This document shows positions 13,032-24,701 of a DNA stretch of 64,000 nucleotides, piece by piece. The position numbers and the translations under genes were made by a program. The DNA is taken from the NCBI GenBank assembly GCA_003988855.1, contig QYAI01000037.1, forward strand, positions 124,001 to 188,000. Reading direction: 5' to 3'. This stretch comes from Arachnopeziza araneosa. Lineage: Eukaryota; Ascomycota; Leotiomycetes; Helotiales; Arachnopezizaceae. The notes beneath the pieces were generated by a model, which did no database searches, was not told the origin of the DNA, and saw nothing but the letters and a program-made list of their open reading frames with translations. Position 1 is the first letter of the stretch, and each line of letters opens with the position of its first letter.

Positions 13032-15433
13032 TCATAGAGGTCTTGCTGGAATAGGTATATTTTCTAGCTCATCGTAGATTAGAGTGAATTCTCGCTGTTG
13101 ATCATCAGTACCGTATAACATGAATAAGCATATACCACTTACTCGTTCCCGGACCCAATTCTTAATGTCGAAGAAGACATAATAGCCTCTCTCTGTGTTA
13201 TTACCCATCGGCTGCGGAATCATCATTTCGTCTTTTGTCAACCAAAGTTGTAGCTTCTTATGGTAACGCCAGTTCCGGTTGTGCCTTAGAAACAATTGTT
13301 AGAAGTGTAGCTAAATTAGGTTCATTCTCTTACAGTTCATGAGCTGCTTGGACCTGTTGAACATCGCCTGGATTGCTGTAGAACATGAAAATCAATGCTT
13401 CGTCATTGAAGTTTGTGAGCTTAGTCTCCAGCTGGGCAATGTTGCCGACTGTGTAACAATCTGGCAAGGTGAATTTCGGAATTGACGGTCTTGGTGGTTC
13501 AGTGTCCCACAAAGAATAAACTTGATCAGAGAAGAGACTGTAAGATGTCAGCGTTGCTTAGCCATTCTTAGAAAGAGAACGAACTCGGGAGATTGCAAAT
13601 CTAAGCCCACATTGTTCACGTCAGACCCAGAGACAAGAGCAGCATAATCTGGGAAGTTATTCATCATCAGAGAGAAGCCTTTTAGACCCCATCTGTCGAT
13701 CTCGTTCATATGAGCTAAAGGGTCTTGAACTTCAGGGCCTGGCTCCTCATTATCCTGTGACGAACTATTGTTGGAGTTGAGCGTCTGTCCTCTGGGGATG
13801 GTAATATCATCTCCCTGTGCAGGGCCGTCTGGTCGTGACATGATTGATTGTGGCGCGCTCCCTTCTCGCTGGGATTGACTTATCGAGGGACCAAATTGCG
13901 AGCTTGAAAATGTCTGTACCATCAGTTTAGAGAAAGGTCACGGCACGGATTTACTTACAATACCGTCGTTCTCCGATAAGGCACTCAAGCTTTGCCGAGT
14001 TTGTTCCACAGGCGATCTTGAATTTGAGACACCTGCAACTTCATCAATGGGATTCCGCCAAATCACCTTTTGATTTCTTACCTGATATACTTCCAGGAGA
14101 TGCTACACGATTCCCTGGTGCTACGCGGCTACTTCCAGACAACGCATTTAATAATCCATTGTTGCGATTGGGCTGAGGCGGATTTGCAGAGCCAAACCCC
14201 AAACCATTCGATTGAGCACCAAAGCCACTACTTTGCAATACATTCGAGTTCCTATCCTGGCCAATATCACCATTCGCATTTCGATTCAAGGGTGGAAAAT
14301 CATCCGTGCTATTTGCCTGTGATGCTTGTCCTACAGCATTTTGGCTACCAAACCGAAATCCGCCTTGACTACTCGGTAGTTGAGAAGACGAACTGAACAA
14401 ATCCTCTTGCTGTTGTTGTGTTTGTTGTTGGGCGCTCAATTGTTGCGCTGAGAGGGTCGATTGCTGTTGCAGTCTCATACTTGCAGACGGTCCTAGATTC
14501 CTCGTCCCAGATGCCGCCCATGTGGATTGGCTAGGTTGAGGTTGATTGTTTGATAACGAAGGAAACTCGCTACAATCGTCAGCTTCCAACTGCAATGAAG
14601 ATCGACGCATTGCTTGAGTTACGAATAAGGGGATCGAGTGAGGCTTCCAGAAGAAAAGACTCACGAGAGATCTAAGGGCGTTGTTGGCTGGGACGATGCT
14701 CCAATCGTTTGTGCAAAGCTGGTCATTGGGCCACTGTTTGATCTAGGATTTCCTAAGCCAGCGCTTCCCATCGGTACTCCTCCGCCAAATGCCCAAGTTG
14801 CTCCATTACTTGCTAGGACAAATAATACACGTTAGTTCGTGGTTTACCAACTGCTTCATGACTCGATATGGGCACTCATACGCATCTTCCCAGTTGGTTG
14901 TAATCTGCTCGATACGCTCCTGTTCTGGGGAATTTGTTGCTGACTGGGGAACCCATTCGGCATGCCACGTAAAGATTGAGGTCCGACAGCTTGAATTCAA
15001 TAGTCAGCAGATGTTCTCCAATATGTTTCAAACAATGGCGCGAGTGTGCAAACGTATTAGCATTAGAGGGACTGCAAGTGCTAGCAACAAAAGCTATCAA
15101 CGTCATTTGGCAGGCCGAAGTAACAATCGCCACCCTCATAAACAAAGCAGTTAGAGCGCTTTCACAGAACGTATTTCCATATACTGTTCCACGAAAAAGG
15201 GGGAGTGTGCCTAGTCCTTTGTGGGAACTATGTCTTTGCACGAGACGCTGTCCAGTCTCTCCAATTTTACTTCGGCAGTAATCGTGCAATCGTAGTAGAA
15301 GCTCCATTGGGTTCAAGAACCATATGCGACTCATTTTCTCCATGAACCAAGCACTTTCTCAAACTTATTCGAATACAGGCGGGGCAGTCTGGGGAGAATC
15401 AGACACGATGAGATCCATACCTGGCCGGTTCAT
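13032..15433 (-). CDS. NOT2: CCR4-NOT complex subunit NOT2
   Basis: This is a core subunit of the CCR4-NOT deadenylase and transcription-regulation complex; it pairs with NOT3/5 on the NOT1 scaffold. I infer nine minus-strand exons: 15421-15433, 14882-14989, 14665-14812, 14082-14569, 13959-14032, 13585-13913, 13334-13537, 13143-13284 and 13032-13094, totalling 522 aa with matching phases. The N-terminal half is low-complexity Gln/Ser/Asn (LSAQQLSAQQQTQQQQ) with FPSLSN and DFPPLNRN short motifs. The C-terminal NOT-box holds LAHMNEIDRWGLKG, VYSLWDTEPPRPSIPKFTLP and NRNWRYHKKLQLWLTKDE, which fixes the assignment. The start exon carries only MNRP plus one base and is followed by an unusually long 431-bp intron. 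The penultimate 48-bp intron has no in-frame stop. Confidence 0.92.
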
Positions 15434-16124
15434 TGTTGCAGTGATTTAGGAAATTTGCTTAACGTCTTCGAGAGAAGGAGGAAGAATGAGGAAATTTCGA
15501 TCGTACTGTAGATTCGTGTCAAGAACAGGAGTTGAGGTAAAACAGCAAGATTCATAATGGTCTTTACAGGTGTGAAGCTCTTAGGAAATGCCAAGACACA
15601 CTAGTCCCATTCGGGTAAAGGGGATTCACTGACATTCAGCCTCGCGAAAGACTTAGACTGGAGTTAGAAGTAAATCAATACAGTAACCCTGATAAACAAG
15701 TATTTTTTTTTAAATTATTTGAAGAGATACTGGTGATTAGATGAGAGAAGTATTGGGTTCTTATCCTTGCAAGCAATCATAGAACTATTCAAGACATTCA
15801 ATTCCTCGTTCAGTTTCATATACTATCTATGTCTACCAAAGTGGACGTGAGCCTATATTCCATCTTTAGAATATGTAAATATTATATATCCATCTAGTCA
15901 CACAGATTTTGTATTCAGATATCTCTAATGAAGCGTCTCGAAAATGTTGAACGTCTCCAAGGCTTGTCAGAAGCCATATGGCATGAGGTTGTCATGATTC
16001 ACGGCATGTCTGTAGCCCCCAGACTCAAAAGGACAAGTGGCCGTAGCAGATATGGAACCATTATACGGTCTACCTTATTGTATTTCCAGGCGCAGCAACT
16101 GTGCCATAAGGTAGAGTTGGCAAA
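15434..16124. other. Intergenic region between NOT2 and the Zn2Cys6 gene
   Basis: It contains the NOT2 promoter and the 3' region of the downstream minus-strand regulator. A poly-T/A-rich patch lies near 15700-15720 and the sequence around 15840-15930 is A/T-rich. No gene was recognised. Confidence 0.5.
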
Positions 16125-18789
16125 CTAAGCAGGTTGATGATGTAGCATCTCGGCGAAGTTCTTCTTCCATGCATGGTCATGTGACTCGTGTGTAGACCTC
16201 CCAGACAATTGAGATATTGTTGGATTTTGCCGAAAAGCAGGCCAGTAAGAACCTACGTACCTCCGCCATGTCCTTGGCCCCAGAAACCTCCTTCTTCGTT
16301 AAGGCCAAGGCTGTAAGCACCAGACTCTCCTAAATCCATCCCACTCATATCTTGACCATGACTGGAAGCGACCACTACTCCGGCACCAGAGCCATCGCCT
16401 GTAGTCACACTGGATTTTCCGTCTTCAAGCTTCATCAAAGCGAATATTGCTTTCATATCTCTAAGATCTTCTTCTGCAGGCACATTCTTCGCAGGAGCAG
16501 TTCGCTCCTCTACAAGCTTGCGAATAGATCTGATAATCGGTGGGTACCGTTCGTCATTCGGCAGCCACCAATGCATGCAACTTCGGTCCCGAAAGAGATC
16601 CGCCATCTTTGTTCGAAAGGTGAATGGATATATATAGCTAAAGAATCAGTGTTGGTAAAACCAGTGATGAAGCAGCTGGGTTTCTTACCCATGGGACTCA
16701 ATTGTGGCAAGTTTGCGGCGGGCCCACATTGAATGTGCCTCATCCTTTGGTAAAAATAAAGAGGCTATTCCCAGGCTTGCTTGACAAGCTAAAACCGTTC
16801 CTGGTGGGCTTTGCGAGTAGAATTCAACAGCTTCAAAGAGTTGGCATGTTGCATAGGCAGTCACAACAAGAGATGCATCTGGCTGTTGCTTCATGGACAA
16901 AGCTGTCTGATATCTATGCATCAAATCGATGGAGTACCAGTCAATCATAGCGACATTCATGACGAATAAGGGACCGGTGTATACGATGTTTGGAATGTAC
17001 GGGTTTACAATGTCGTTAGTCTCAAGTGGTCGGGATCCTGAAAAATCTGTGACCAAATAACGAGGATCTTTCAAAGCAGGATCCATCTTTGAATTCCATT
17101 CCTGGAGTCTCCTAAAGATCCGTTAGCCTGTGAGGATTGCATGATATTTGGCAGGCTCATATAGGTTTATAAATGGTGAGCGATAACTTGCCTCGCGAGC
17201 TCCGCGTTCTCTCTCATAAACTCTTCCGGGGCTATCTCCCCTCTACCAGCCTTTGCAAAGAGAATGGACATGTCCATGCCATTGAGCCTGTTCTGGGCAA
17301 TGACGTATTCAATTTTCCAAGGAAGCTGGTGAGGTTCTTCTATAATCTTTTGCCTGAAAAAGTCTTGGGCATTGGAAAACCATTTTCGTGAAAGTACAGT
17401 CTCAAATCCACCCATGAGACTTGCGAAAACATCGAAGCGCATATACCAGCCAAGAATAATGCGACTTTGCTCCTCTTCCATTACGGTATTTGGTGTGTAT
17501 AACTCTGTTAGTATCTGATATGCTGCTTTTTGGTGACCGAGGAGGTTGATCCAGTCTCCAAGGAATTCCTATAGATGTTAGCCAGAATCAATGGCCAATC
17601 TCGGCAAGCTCACTTCGATAGTTGCCAACTGCAGAATTGCTAGTATCGTTCCGTTGTCATGCTTTTCTCCCCTTTTCAGCGAATGAAGTAAAAGAGATAC
17701 CGCCTTATTATAGTACTGTAGAAAGTCCTGAATCTTTCCAGCTGGGTTTCGCAGCGTCCGCTGAAATGCCGAAAATCCTACAACTGCGTAGAGGAGAGGT
17801 TCGTGGCGCAAAGCAACATTTAAGAATTGTGTTCGCAGGAAGTCCTGCGAGTCATATTTTAATGAATAATGGAGATGCGTGATGTTCTCACAGAAGTAGG
17901 ACAGATAGTACTGAAGATCCTGAGGAAGATGAGACCATTCCGGATTTAAGTCATCGTCTTTGGACGTGAAGTGAAGATTTGCCCGGCTTGACCTTGTGAA
18001 TCCTGCAGTTGCAGTTGAATATGTGGAGTAACCGACGGAACCTTCTGTTGAAGGCGTTGGGGATGCACCTTTATCCTGCACCAGTGAGGGAGTTTCCGAA
18101 CCTTGCCGAGCAGTGTCGTCTTGACTAGTCATTTGAGTTGCAACATGCGGTTGTCCTCCGAATTCCATCGTACCATTGGTTACAACGTCATCGTAGCCTT
18201 CTTCTTCGTCCGGTATCGCCTCTAGTCGTGGAGAGCTGCTTCTTTCGCCATGTTCGTCTTCTGATGAGCTAGGACTTCCGTGCTTTGCAGCCACTTCAGC
18301 TCTAAACGATGCACTGGCTGAAGGCTTTGCTGAGGCTGGCGTCTCCGGATAGACGCAATCTCGACCTCCCTTCTTGCAGCCTATGGAAATTCAGGTCAGC
18401 GGGGTTAACTTGAAGCTGGTCAAAACTAACGTTCGCAAACTGGATGAGTCTCATCGCACTGGGAAACTTGGTTAGCCTTTGGACAAGTGATATACTACAT
18501 TGAAAAAGATTACCTTCACCCGTCTACTCCTGCATGTGAAACAACCAGATCTCGTACGGCGGTGTTTGGTATGCTCGGAGCTCTGACTGGATTTACGTCG
18601 ATTACGGTTTGGCTTAGGCGGTACGATCATGGTTGGGTCTTGAACGCCAAAGAGATACTGTAAATCGGCGTAGGAGCTTGCTGAGGTTGGGTGGTTTTCG
18701 AGCGCCGGATTCCCTAACGACATCGCTGGTGCATTAGGTCCAGTACTTGACTGTATTCTGGTAGGATCTTCGAGATTATAGTCAGCCAT
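16125..18789 (-). CDS. Zn(II)2Cys6 fungal transcription factor
   Basis: This is a nuclear DNA-binding regulator; its targets cannot be told from sequence. Seven minus-strand exons fit with consistent phases: 18514-18789, 18431-18458, 17614-18380, 17192-17568, 16689-17111, 16257-16637 and 16125-16197 (774 aa). The binuclear zinc cluster is complete, with spacing C-x2-C-x6-C-x6-C-x2-C-x6-C, assembled from GCFTCRSRRVK, CDETHPVCE and RCKKGGRDC across two introns. A basic stretch (RNRRKSS...KHRRTRSG) precedes it. A Ser-rich linker leads into a long helical fungal regulator domain (YLSYFCENITHLHY, GFSAFQRTLRNP, GDWINLLGHQKAAYQIL). The C-terminus HAWKKNFAEMLHH is restored only by the last intron. 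The fourth intron appears to use a GC donor (AG|GCAAGT). The gene has almost 6 kb of gene-free DNA upstream of its start. Confidence 0.9.
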
Positions 18790-21700
18790 GATGGCCTAGC
18801 AGTCTCTGATGCGTGCAGGTTGATGGAAAATCAGGATTGATAAAACTTTAGAGCTGTTTGAAAGCTCCAAAGGGTTTGAAGTGGTAAAGAAGAATCCTAG
18901 ACTCTCTGGCAAGTTGATACCCCACTCGATGCGAGATTTGTGGGCTGTGGCCAGTCGTTAAACTTTGTGTCTGTCGTTCAACCAGGTCCAGGCCCACGGC
19001 ACTAAGAATAAGGACGAGTGAAGATGAAGACAGGAATTTGGAACGTTGGAAGCTTCAACTAGCGCCCTGGCGAACCTTGAAGACTGCGAACAGGGTGATA
19101 TAACCCTCCCAGCCAAGCTATGTTCGACACCTTGTTCTGAATATGGAATGCAAGTTTTTCAGAGCTTATCGACTCTATATTCCCAGCACAGAAGGTGGCA
19201 CCAATCCACCCGTGCAGCCTATCAGAAAAACTCGGTTTAATTAGGTATGCCTTGTGAGAAGATTGGTCTCCCAGCCGAGCAGGGGATACATAGAATGAAT
19301 TTTTTCTGGTCAAGAGAGTGAATCCAACCAAGGGGATTTGTTGGCGGATGTGGGATGTGCCGACAGGATCTCTGGTGTCTAGATTGCTCCAGCAGGGCAA
19401 GCAAGCTTTTCAAGTAGAGTACTCTCAAGGATCTCTTCCAGCGCTGGCGCTAGAGTTTCGTGGGAACAATTTCGCACGCAGGGCACCACTTGGGCTCAAC
19501 CAGGTATCGCCGTTGAGGTCGGAGCAGAGCAGAGCAGGTGCTTCTGCAATGCGAGTGTCTGGGTGGGAGGATAAAGTGGCTCAAAAGGGCCTGAGGAGGG
19601 AGGACTGAAGGGTCGGCTCCTCGAGAGCAGGTGTTGATTGTACGGTAGGATTTGTCCGGCAGCGGTAGTAGCTTGACTTTGGGGAACGAAGGTAATAACG
19701 GAGTGGGCTATAGAAGTAAATACATCATCTCTCAGCAGGCCAAGGTGGGCGATTGGAAGATCATCCAGGGAGAGGGCCAGGTTGGCGATCAACTCAGGGC
19801 AAGGAGATTCAGTGGAGGTCGATGACAGAGGGAGGAGGGATGATTCCTGGGGTCAATGCAAGTGGAGACGTCCGGCATCGAGAATGGACATGCTAGGCCA
19901 AGGACGTGCACCTTTCACCTGCTCCCCTCGCCTGAACCTGAAGTCAGACAGCACTCAACCCAGCTAGCCTCTGCATCGGCCTCTAAAAGCAGCCAACATC
20001 AATTTCACACCCACCACTTAATAGCCGTCTGATATATCCCAAGTCTCCCGAGTTCAGACGAAAGTCTCGTCGTTCCTGTCTCTTCCGGCCGCGTCACGAT
20101 AGACATACAATATCTAACCGACCCAGCACTTGCGGCAGTGGGGGGGGAGAGAGAGAGAGAGTCCATCGAGCTTGTCCTCCTCTGCTGATGGGGCAATCTC
20201 TACGAAACCAATACTCTTGAAGTCCTACGGTAGGCTTCTGGCCCTCTTACCCAGATCCCGATTCTCGAAATGTCTCTCTACCACCTTTCTCTCCCTCTCT
20301 CGCCCTCTGCCTCTCAACATACATCGAGAAATAGCCAAGTTCGAGGTCGGGTTTGTCCCGGGGAGCATTTCCATTGGCAGCTGCATCTACATGGAGTCCT
20401 TGTCGGGACCCGAGTCTGGAATCGAACCGATTGGGAACGGATCCAACGCAGATTCTCAGGAAAGAGGACTCTTGACTCTCGCATTCTTGTCTTGCGATAT
20501 TTCTGCTGTCAGAGGCTGGATGGCGGCACCAATCTTACTCCAACAGTATTCGCAAAGCGGCTTGCAGGACAGGCGGGTTGATTGTGGCTGTCGCGTGGCT
20601 TTCCTCCTGCCAATCCAACAAGACACCACTCAGACATCTGCAGAACGAAGGCGGTGGTGATGTGCCTCTTCCAATGGTGAGTGTTACCCAGAAACTGGAG
20701 ACTGGCAAATAGGACCGCAATCAACTCTCGTCCCCAGAGAGGTGCTAAGTGAGTTGGCACCCCGTCATCCATCCATTAGCAGATCCAAAACCCATTGCCC
20801 TAGACGGCTAGCCCTATTTGGCAGCGCCACGACGGACGGCTTCCACCGGGCCGGATTTGACAGGCCGATAACCTGCACATGCAAGGAGAGAGAGGCTTGC
20901 TTGGAGAGACGCGGCAGATTGTGGCTCCTCAGAGACGCAATTCAAGATCAGATCGACCCCTTCAAAACCATCATCCTAATTAAGATCAATGCGTGCTATC
21001 GTGTCAAACTCATGCTTCCCGGGCATTCGGTACAACACTTTCCTTCCATCAGCCCATGGAATCCGGTTTCTCCGGACTCTGGTACCCAAGGCGGTCTCAT
21101 CGACTTTACCCAATGTCGATCAGATGCCTAATCCATCGGCCTGAGATCTAACACCCTGGGGACCACCGGCCGTTCCTCGCTGGAAAGACTTCTTTAAGAC
21201 TTCTCCATGTTTTAACTCAGTTACGGAGTGTACAGAAGCAGGACTTGATTCCATGGCCTAATTGCCAGGCTGACCAAAGTTTCGACTTCCGCCGCTTTAC
21301 AACCCATTCTTTATCTCACTTTCGAAAAGCCCTTGGGTTGCGTTTCCTCAATCTTCTTCTACCTCTTCCGGAAGAGAAGTTGGATGAAGATCAGCCTAAA
21401 TGCTCCTCGTTGATGCGTAACATGGCTTTCTTTCGTTTATTACTTCCTCAAACGGCTTCTCCGATCAGGGTTTCTTAGGGGTTTTGAACCTTGGGAGTTG
21501 AGTTCGAAACCCTTCTCAACTCGACCGCAAGCGCTTCTTTTCGGAGCACCTCCGAGTCAATGGAATGCTCACCCGTAAAATATGATCCGAAGTTCCCTCG
21601 GGCTAGCAAGTACTGTAGGAATATGCCGCCCTGGTTAGAGGTCATCATAAGGGTCGAATCTGTCTTCTGCCATATAGGGTGCTGTAACTTCCACAATCCA

Positions 21701-24700
21701 CAACACAAATCAATCCGGGAATTCAAGCAACCGCCGCTCTAAAAGATTCTTCTCAGCTTCTGTCACATCGGCAAGCCACCAAACCCTAGATTCTGCAGGT
21801 ATGATATTATTGTGGACTTTTTCTATTTCCATTCCGAGACGTCTGAAAACGAGGGTCTGAGATCTCGAAGCCTGTGCGGCATGATCCCCATCATTTCAAG
21901 CCGGGCGCTGCCAGAACATGACAGCGTAGGCCTCCGATCTTATTCCCTCCATTAACGCTAATTTCCCAGCCTTATTTGATCAAATCTTTCTAGAATCCTT
22001 CTCTAGCCGGGAGGCTAATTCTAATCACTCGATGCATCATCAATACTTCATGCCGTCGTTCTTTACGCCCCTAAAACAATCTGCCTGTTTAGCTTCTATC
22101 TTTTCACCTCTGAGTCAGCTCAATGTCCATCTGAGCCGTAGTATGATTCAAACTACTTTCCTGTCACGGTTCCTTCAGTTCCCAATTATATATTAAGCGC
22201 TAGCCCTTCTCGGCCACCGCACCGGATTCCCACCACTGTGATCTCTGCAGTCCCGCGACAGAGCCCCCTGAGCAGGTGCCAAAAAGCCCGAGGCGCATCC
22301 TCGATAGGATGTCTTGCAGGATCCTCATTCATTTGCCTATCACGCTGCCAGGTCTCAGTGAGGAAGATGTGCAAGAGGTACCGGATACAACGTCATAGGG
22401 ATGCAACTCTTCTTATTGTTCCGGTGAAACCTTCTCATAAGGTAACGTCAATGTTCTGCTGAGCCTTAATGTCATTGCTGCAGCGTTCCATTTTGTTTTG
22501 GTTTTCGCAGCTATTCTCCCTGACCAATTGCTAAACGAAGAAAAACATTTTTCTCCGGTTCTTCGTATGCGTTGCTACTGCGTTGCTACTACGTCACCAG
22601 GGGACATGGAGCATGAGAGCCAGCATTATCACATTAATGAACTCTCGTTGATTTCCAAGGTCTGAAATTCTTTTAAAGAATTATTCTTCTAGCGTCGCAG
22701 CTATGATACATCGCAATTCGCCTGAATTCCAAACTTCTTTTACGTCTGTCCGTTCCACCCATCTGATCTTAACTTCTCGCCCCTATTTCTGCTCCTCCCA
22801 AAAAAAAGTTTAATAATAAAAAGATAGAATCAATAATTTTCCCAGTCATTCAAACTCGATTAGAAACATCTCGATCAATTGTTTCAGATTACAACCCTAG
22901 ATATTGAATAAACAATCACCATATGTAGTTTTATACTCACTATTGTTATTGGGTCTTGTAGAGTCCTTATTAAGAGCGTATCGTCTCTGTAAATAATATT
23001 TTTCAGGAGCAAACTATTCTTCCTTCAGTATTTTTTTGGGCATTTCAAGCTTGAGGTTGTTTAGAGTTCTACTATTTAAACTTTCTCTAATTCACATCTA
23101 TCCTCTACTATTCTAGTCTATTATCAACCTGTAGCCACGCCTAGCCTTCTATCTTCTCTGCCCAATCGCCGAATCAGAAAACATTTGATTGTAAAGATTT
23201 CATTACGGTCCAAGCTCAACTCAAGTATCAGTTTCAATGCGCACAAATTCAACTTGGACATTGTAGTAATATTATGTTCCACCTCAATGCATTTCGAAAG
23301 AGCAGTCGCGATGACTCTTCTAGCAGACCAGCCCGGTTTTACAGCCAGTTTTTGGATTACTCGCGTGCGGGTGGATGATCTCAAGGAGTAGATAAGATTC
23401 TCGTAGTTAGTCAAGGAGGTTCTTACTTAGCTCACGCTCTGTCAAGTACATCAATAGTCTTCAGAGCTGACTATACATCTGCTTCCTCCCCCCCTCTCTT
23501 CCTAGTAATCCTTCTAGTGATTGAGTATGATATTGAACCCTATTGACGATTACGCAGCTGCGAAGTCTAAATGATAAAAATCATAGTTTGTGTTATGGGC
23601 AAAAGACACAGCGAGGTCCTTATATTGCAGCTAGCTTTTGTTTTATGGTAGTGACTTGTCGCCTTTTCAGAATTTATATATTTATATGCGGTTAGGCGTT
23701 AAACCAGGAATTTGCATCTTAAGCATTGTAATAGAGCGTGGGGTCAGTAGGAAGATATAACCTCACTTCAGAATGACCTCGTTGCGGGTGCTTTAACTAC
23801 TCCATCTATCTCACTTCACAGCTCCTTCTATCCTTTCCTTACACATAAACTTCAATACTCGTTTATTTACTTCCTCTTCACCTGCTTCCCTCTATCTCAC
23901 CACCCCCCCTTCCCTCCCCAACTCGTTTCCTCACGCGCCCTTCTCTCCCCCTCAGCACACGCTCTCAACTCTCCCTTCCAGCTCCCTCGTCTATCAAAGA
24001 GCCTCCAGATGAGCCCGGAAGATGGTACAAACAAGATGGAGTCATGTAGCAGCAGTCTCGCTTCATACTTGTCCGGTTCTTGCTCTCCTCACACTTCTCC
24101 CGCCACGAGACCATTCCCATCCTCTAACAGACACAGTTAAAGGGACCACACCAACACCTACTACCCCCTCGCTCACCTCCTGCCATCTCCCGTCTTCCAA
24201 AACCTAACGCTCAAACAATGCCTTCTGTCATCTTATCTCCTACAGGCCTACCACCACCTACTTATCATTCATTCATGGCAGTTATGACTTTCCTGCATGT
24301 CCTCTCCTCCCTATCTTATTTTACTATCCAGCCCCGTTAATGTCATATTAAGTCACCAGTAAACACCTCTCACAATTCAACCACCAAACAGGTCGATTAT
24401 CTTTTTCCATTCACACATATGTGTACGTACTTACATACATAGCTTTCCATCATACCAGCCGCTCAGTAATCGCAGCTATCAGCCACCCAGCCGTCTCTAC
24501 CAACGCCTCGCAGCAAGCAGCAAGCAAACCTTAGGTAACACGTGTGTCCATTGCAATGCACAAAGGGACGAAACATATCAACACACTCCCGTATCCACAC
24601 AAAGTCCATATTACAAAACTGTACTGTATCTAATCTTAATCATCGATTGATTGAATCTGGGTATCCTCATTCATGAACAAATAGAACTCGTCTCCTTAAG

Positions 24701-24701
24701 A
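18790..24701. other. Almost 6-kb gene desert
   Basis: No gene could be supported on either strand. It lies upstream of the minus-strand Zn2Cys6 gene and downstream of the minus-strand MOSC gene. Composition changes along it: mixed sequence at 18.8-22.6 kb with many short chance frames; an A/T-rich stretch around 22.7-23.75 kb; a strongly C/T-rich tract at about 23.86-24.0 kb; and mixed sequence to 24.7 kb. A short GA run occurs at 20146-20162. A long regulator promoter, a non-coding RNA or a heavily decayed mobile element are all possible. I recognised no transposase, reverse transcriptase or terminal repeats. Confidence 0.5.
23860..24000 (+). repeat. Polypyrimidine (C/T-rich) tract
   Basis: A long interrupted run dominated by C and T (CCCTCTATCTCACC, CCCCCCTTCCCTCCCC and similar). 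Such tracts often sit in promoters or 5' leaders of fungal genes, but no plus-strand gene follows closely here. Confidence 0.65.

Noticed and set aside
20390..20440. TCGAACC-containing segment suggesting a tRNA T-arm
   Set aside because: The flanks cannot form a T-stem or an acceptor stem. No full cloverleaf was found here or near similar motifs at 21500 and 35320.
20130..20660. 176-codon open frame on the plus strand in the desert
   Set aside because: It is low in plausible motifs, begins in a GA repeat and has no homologue I can recall.
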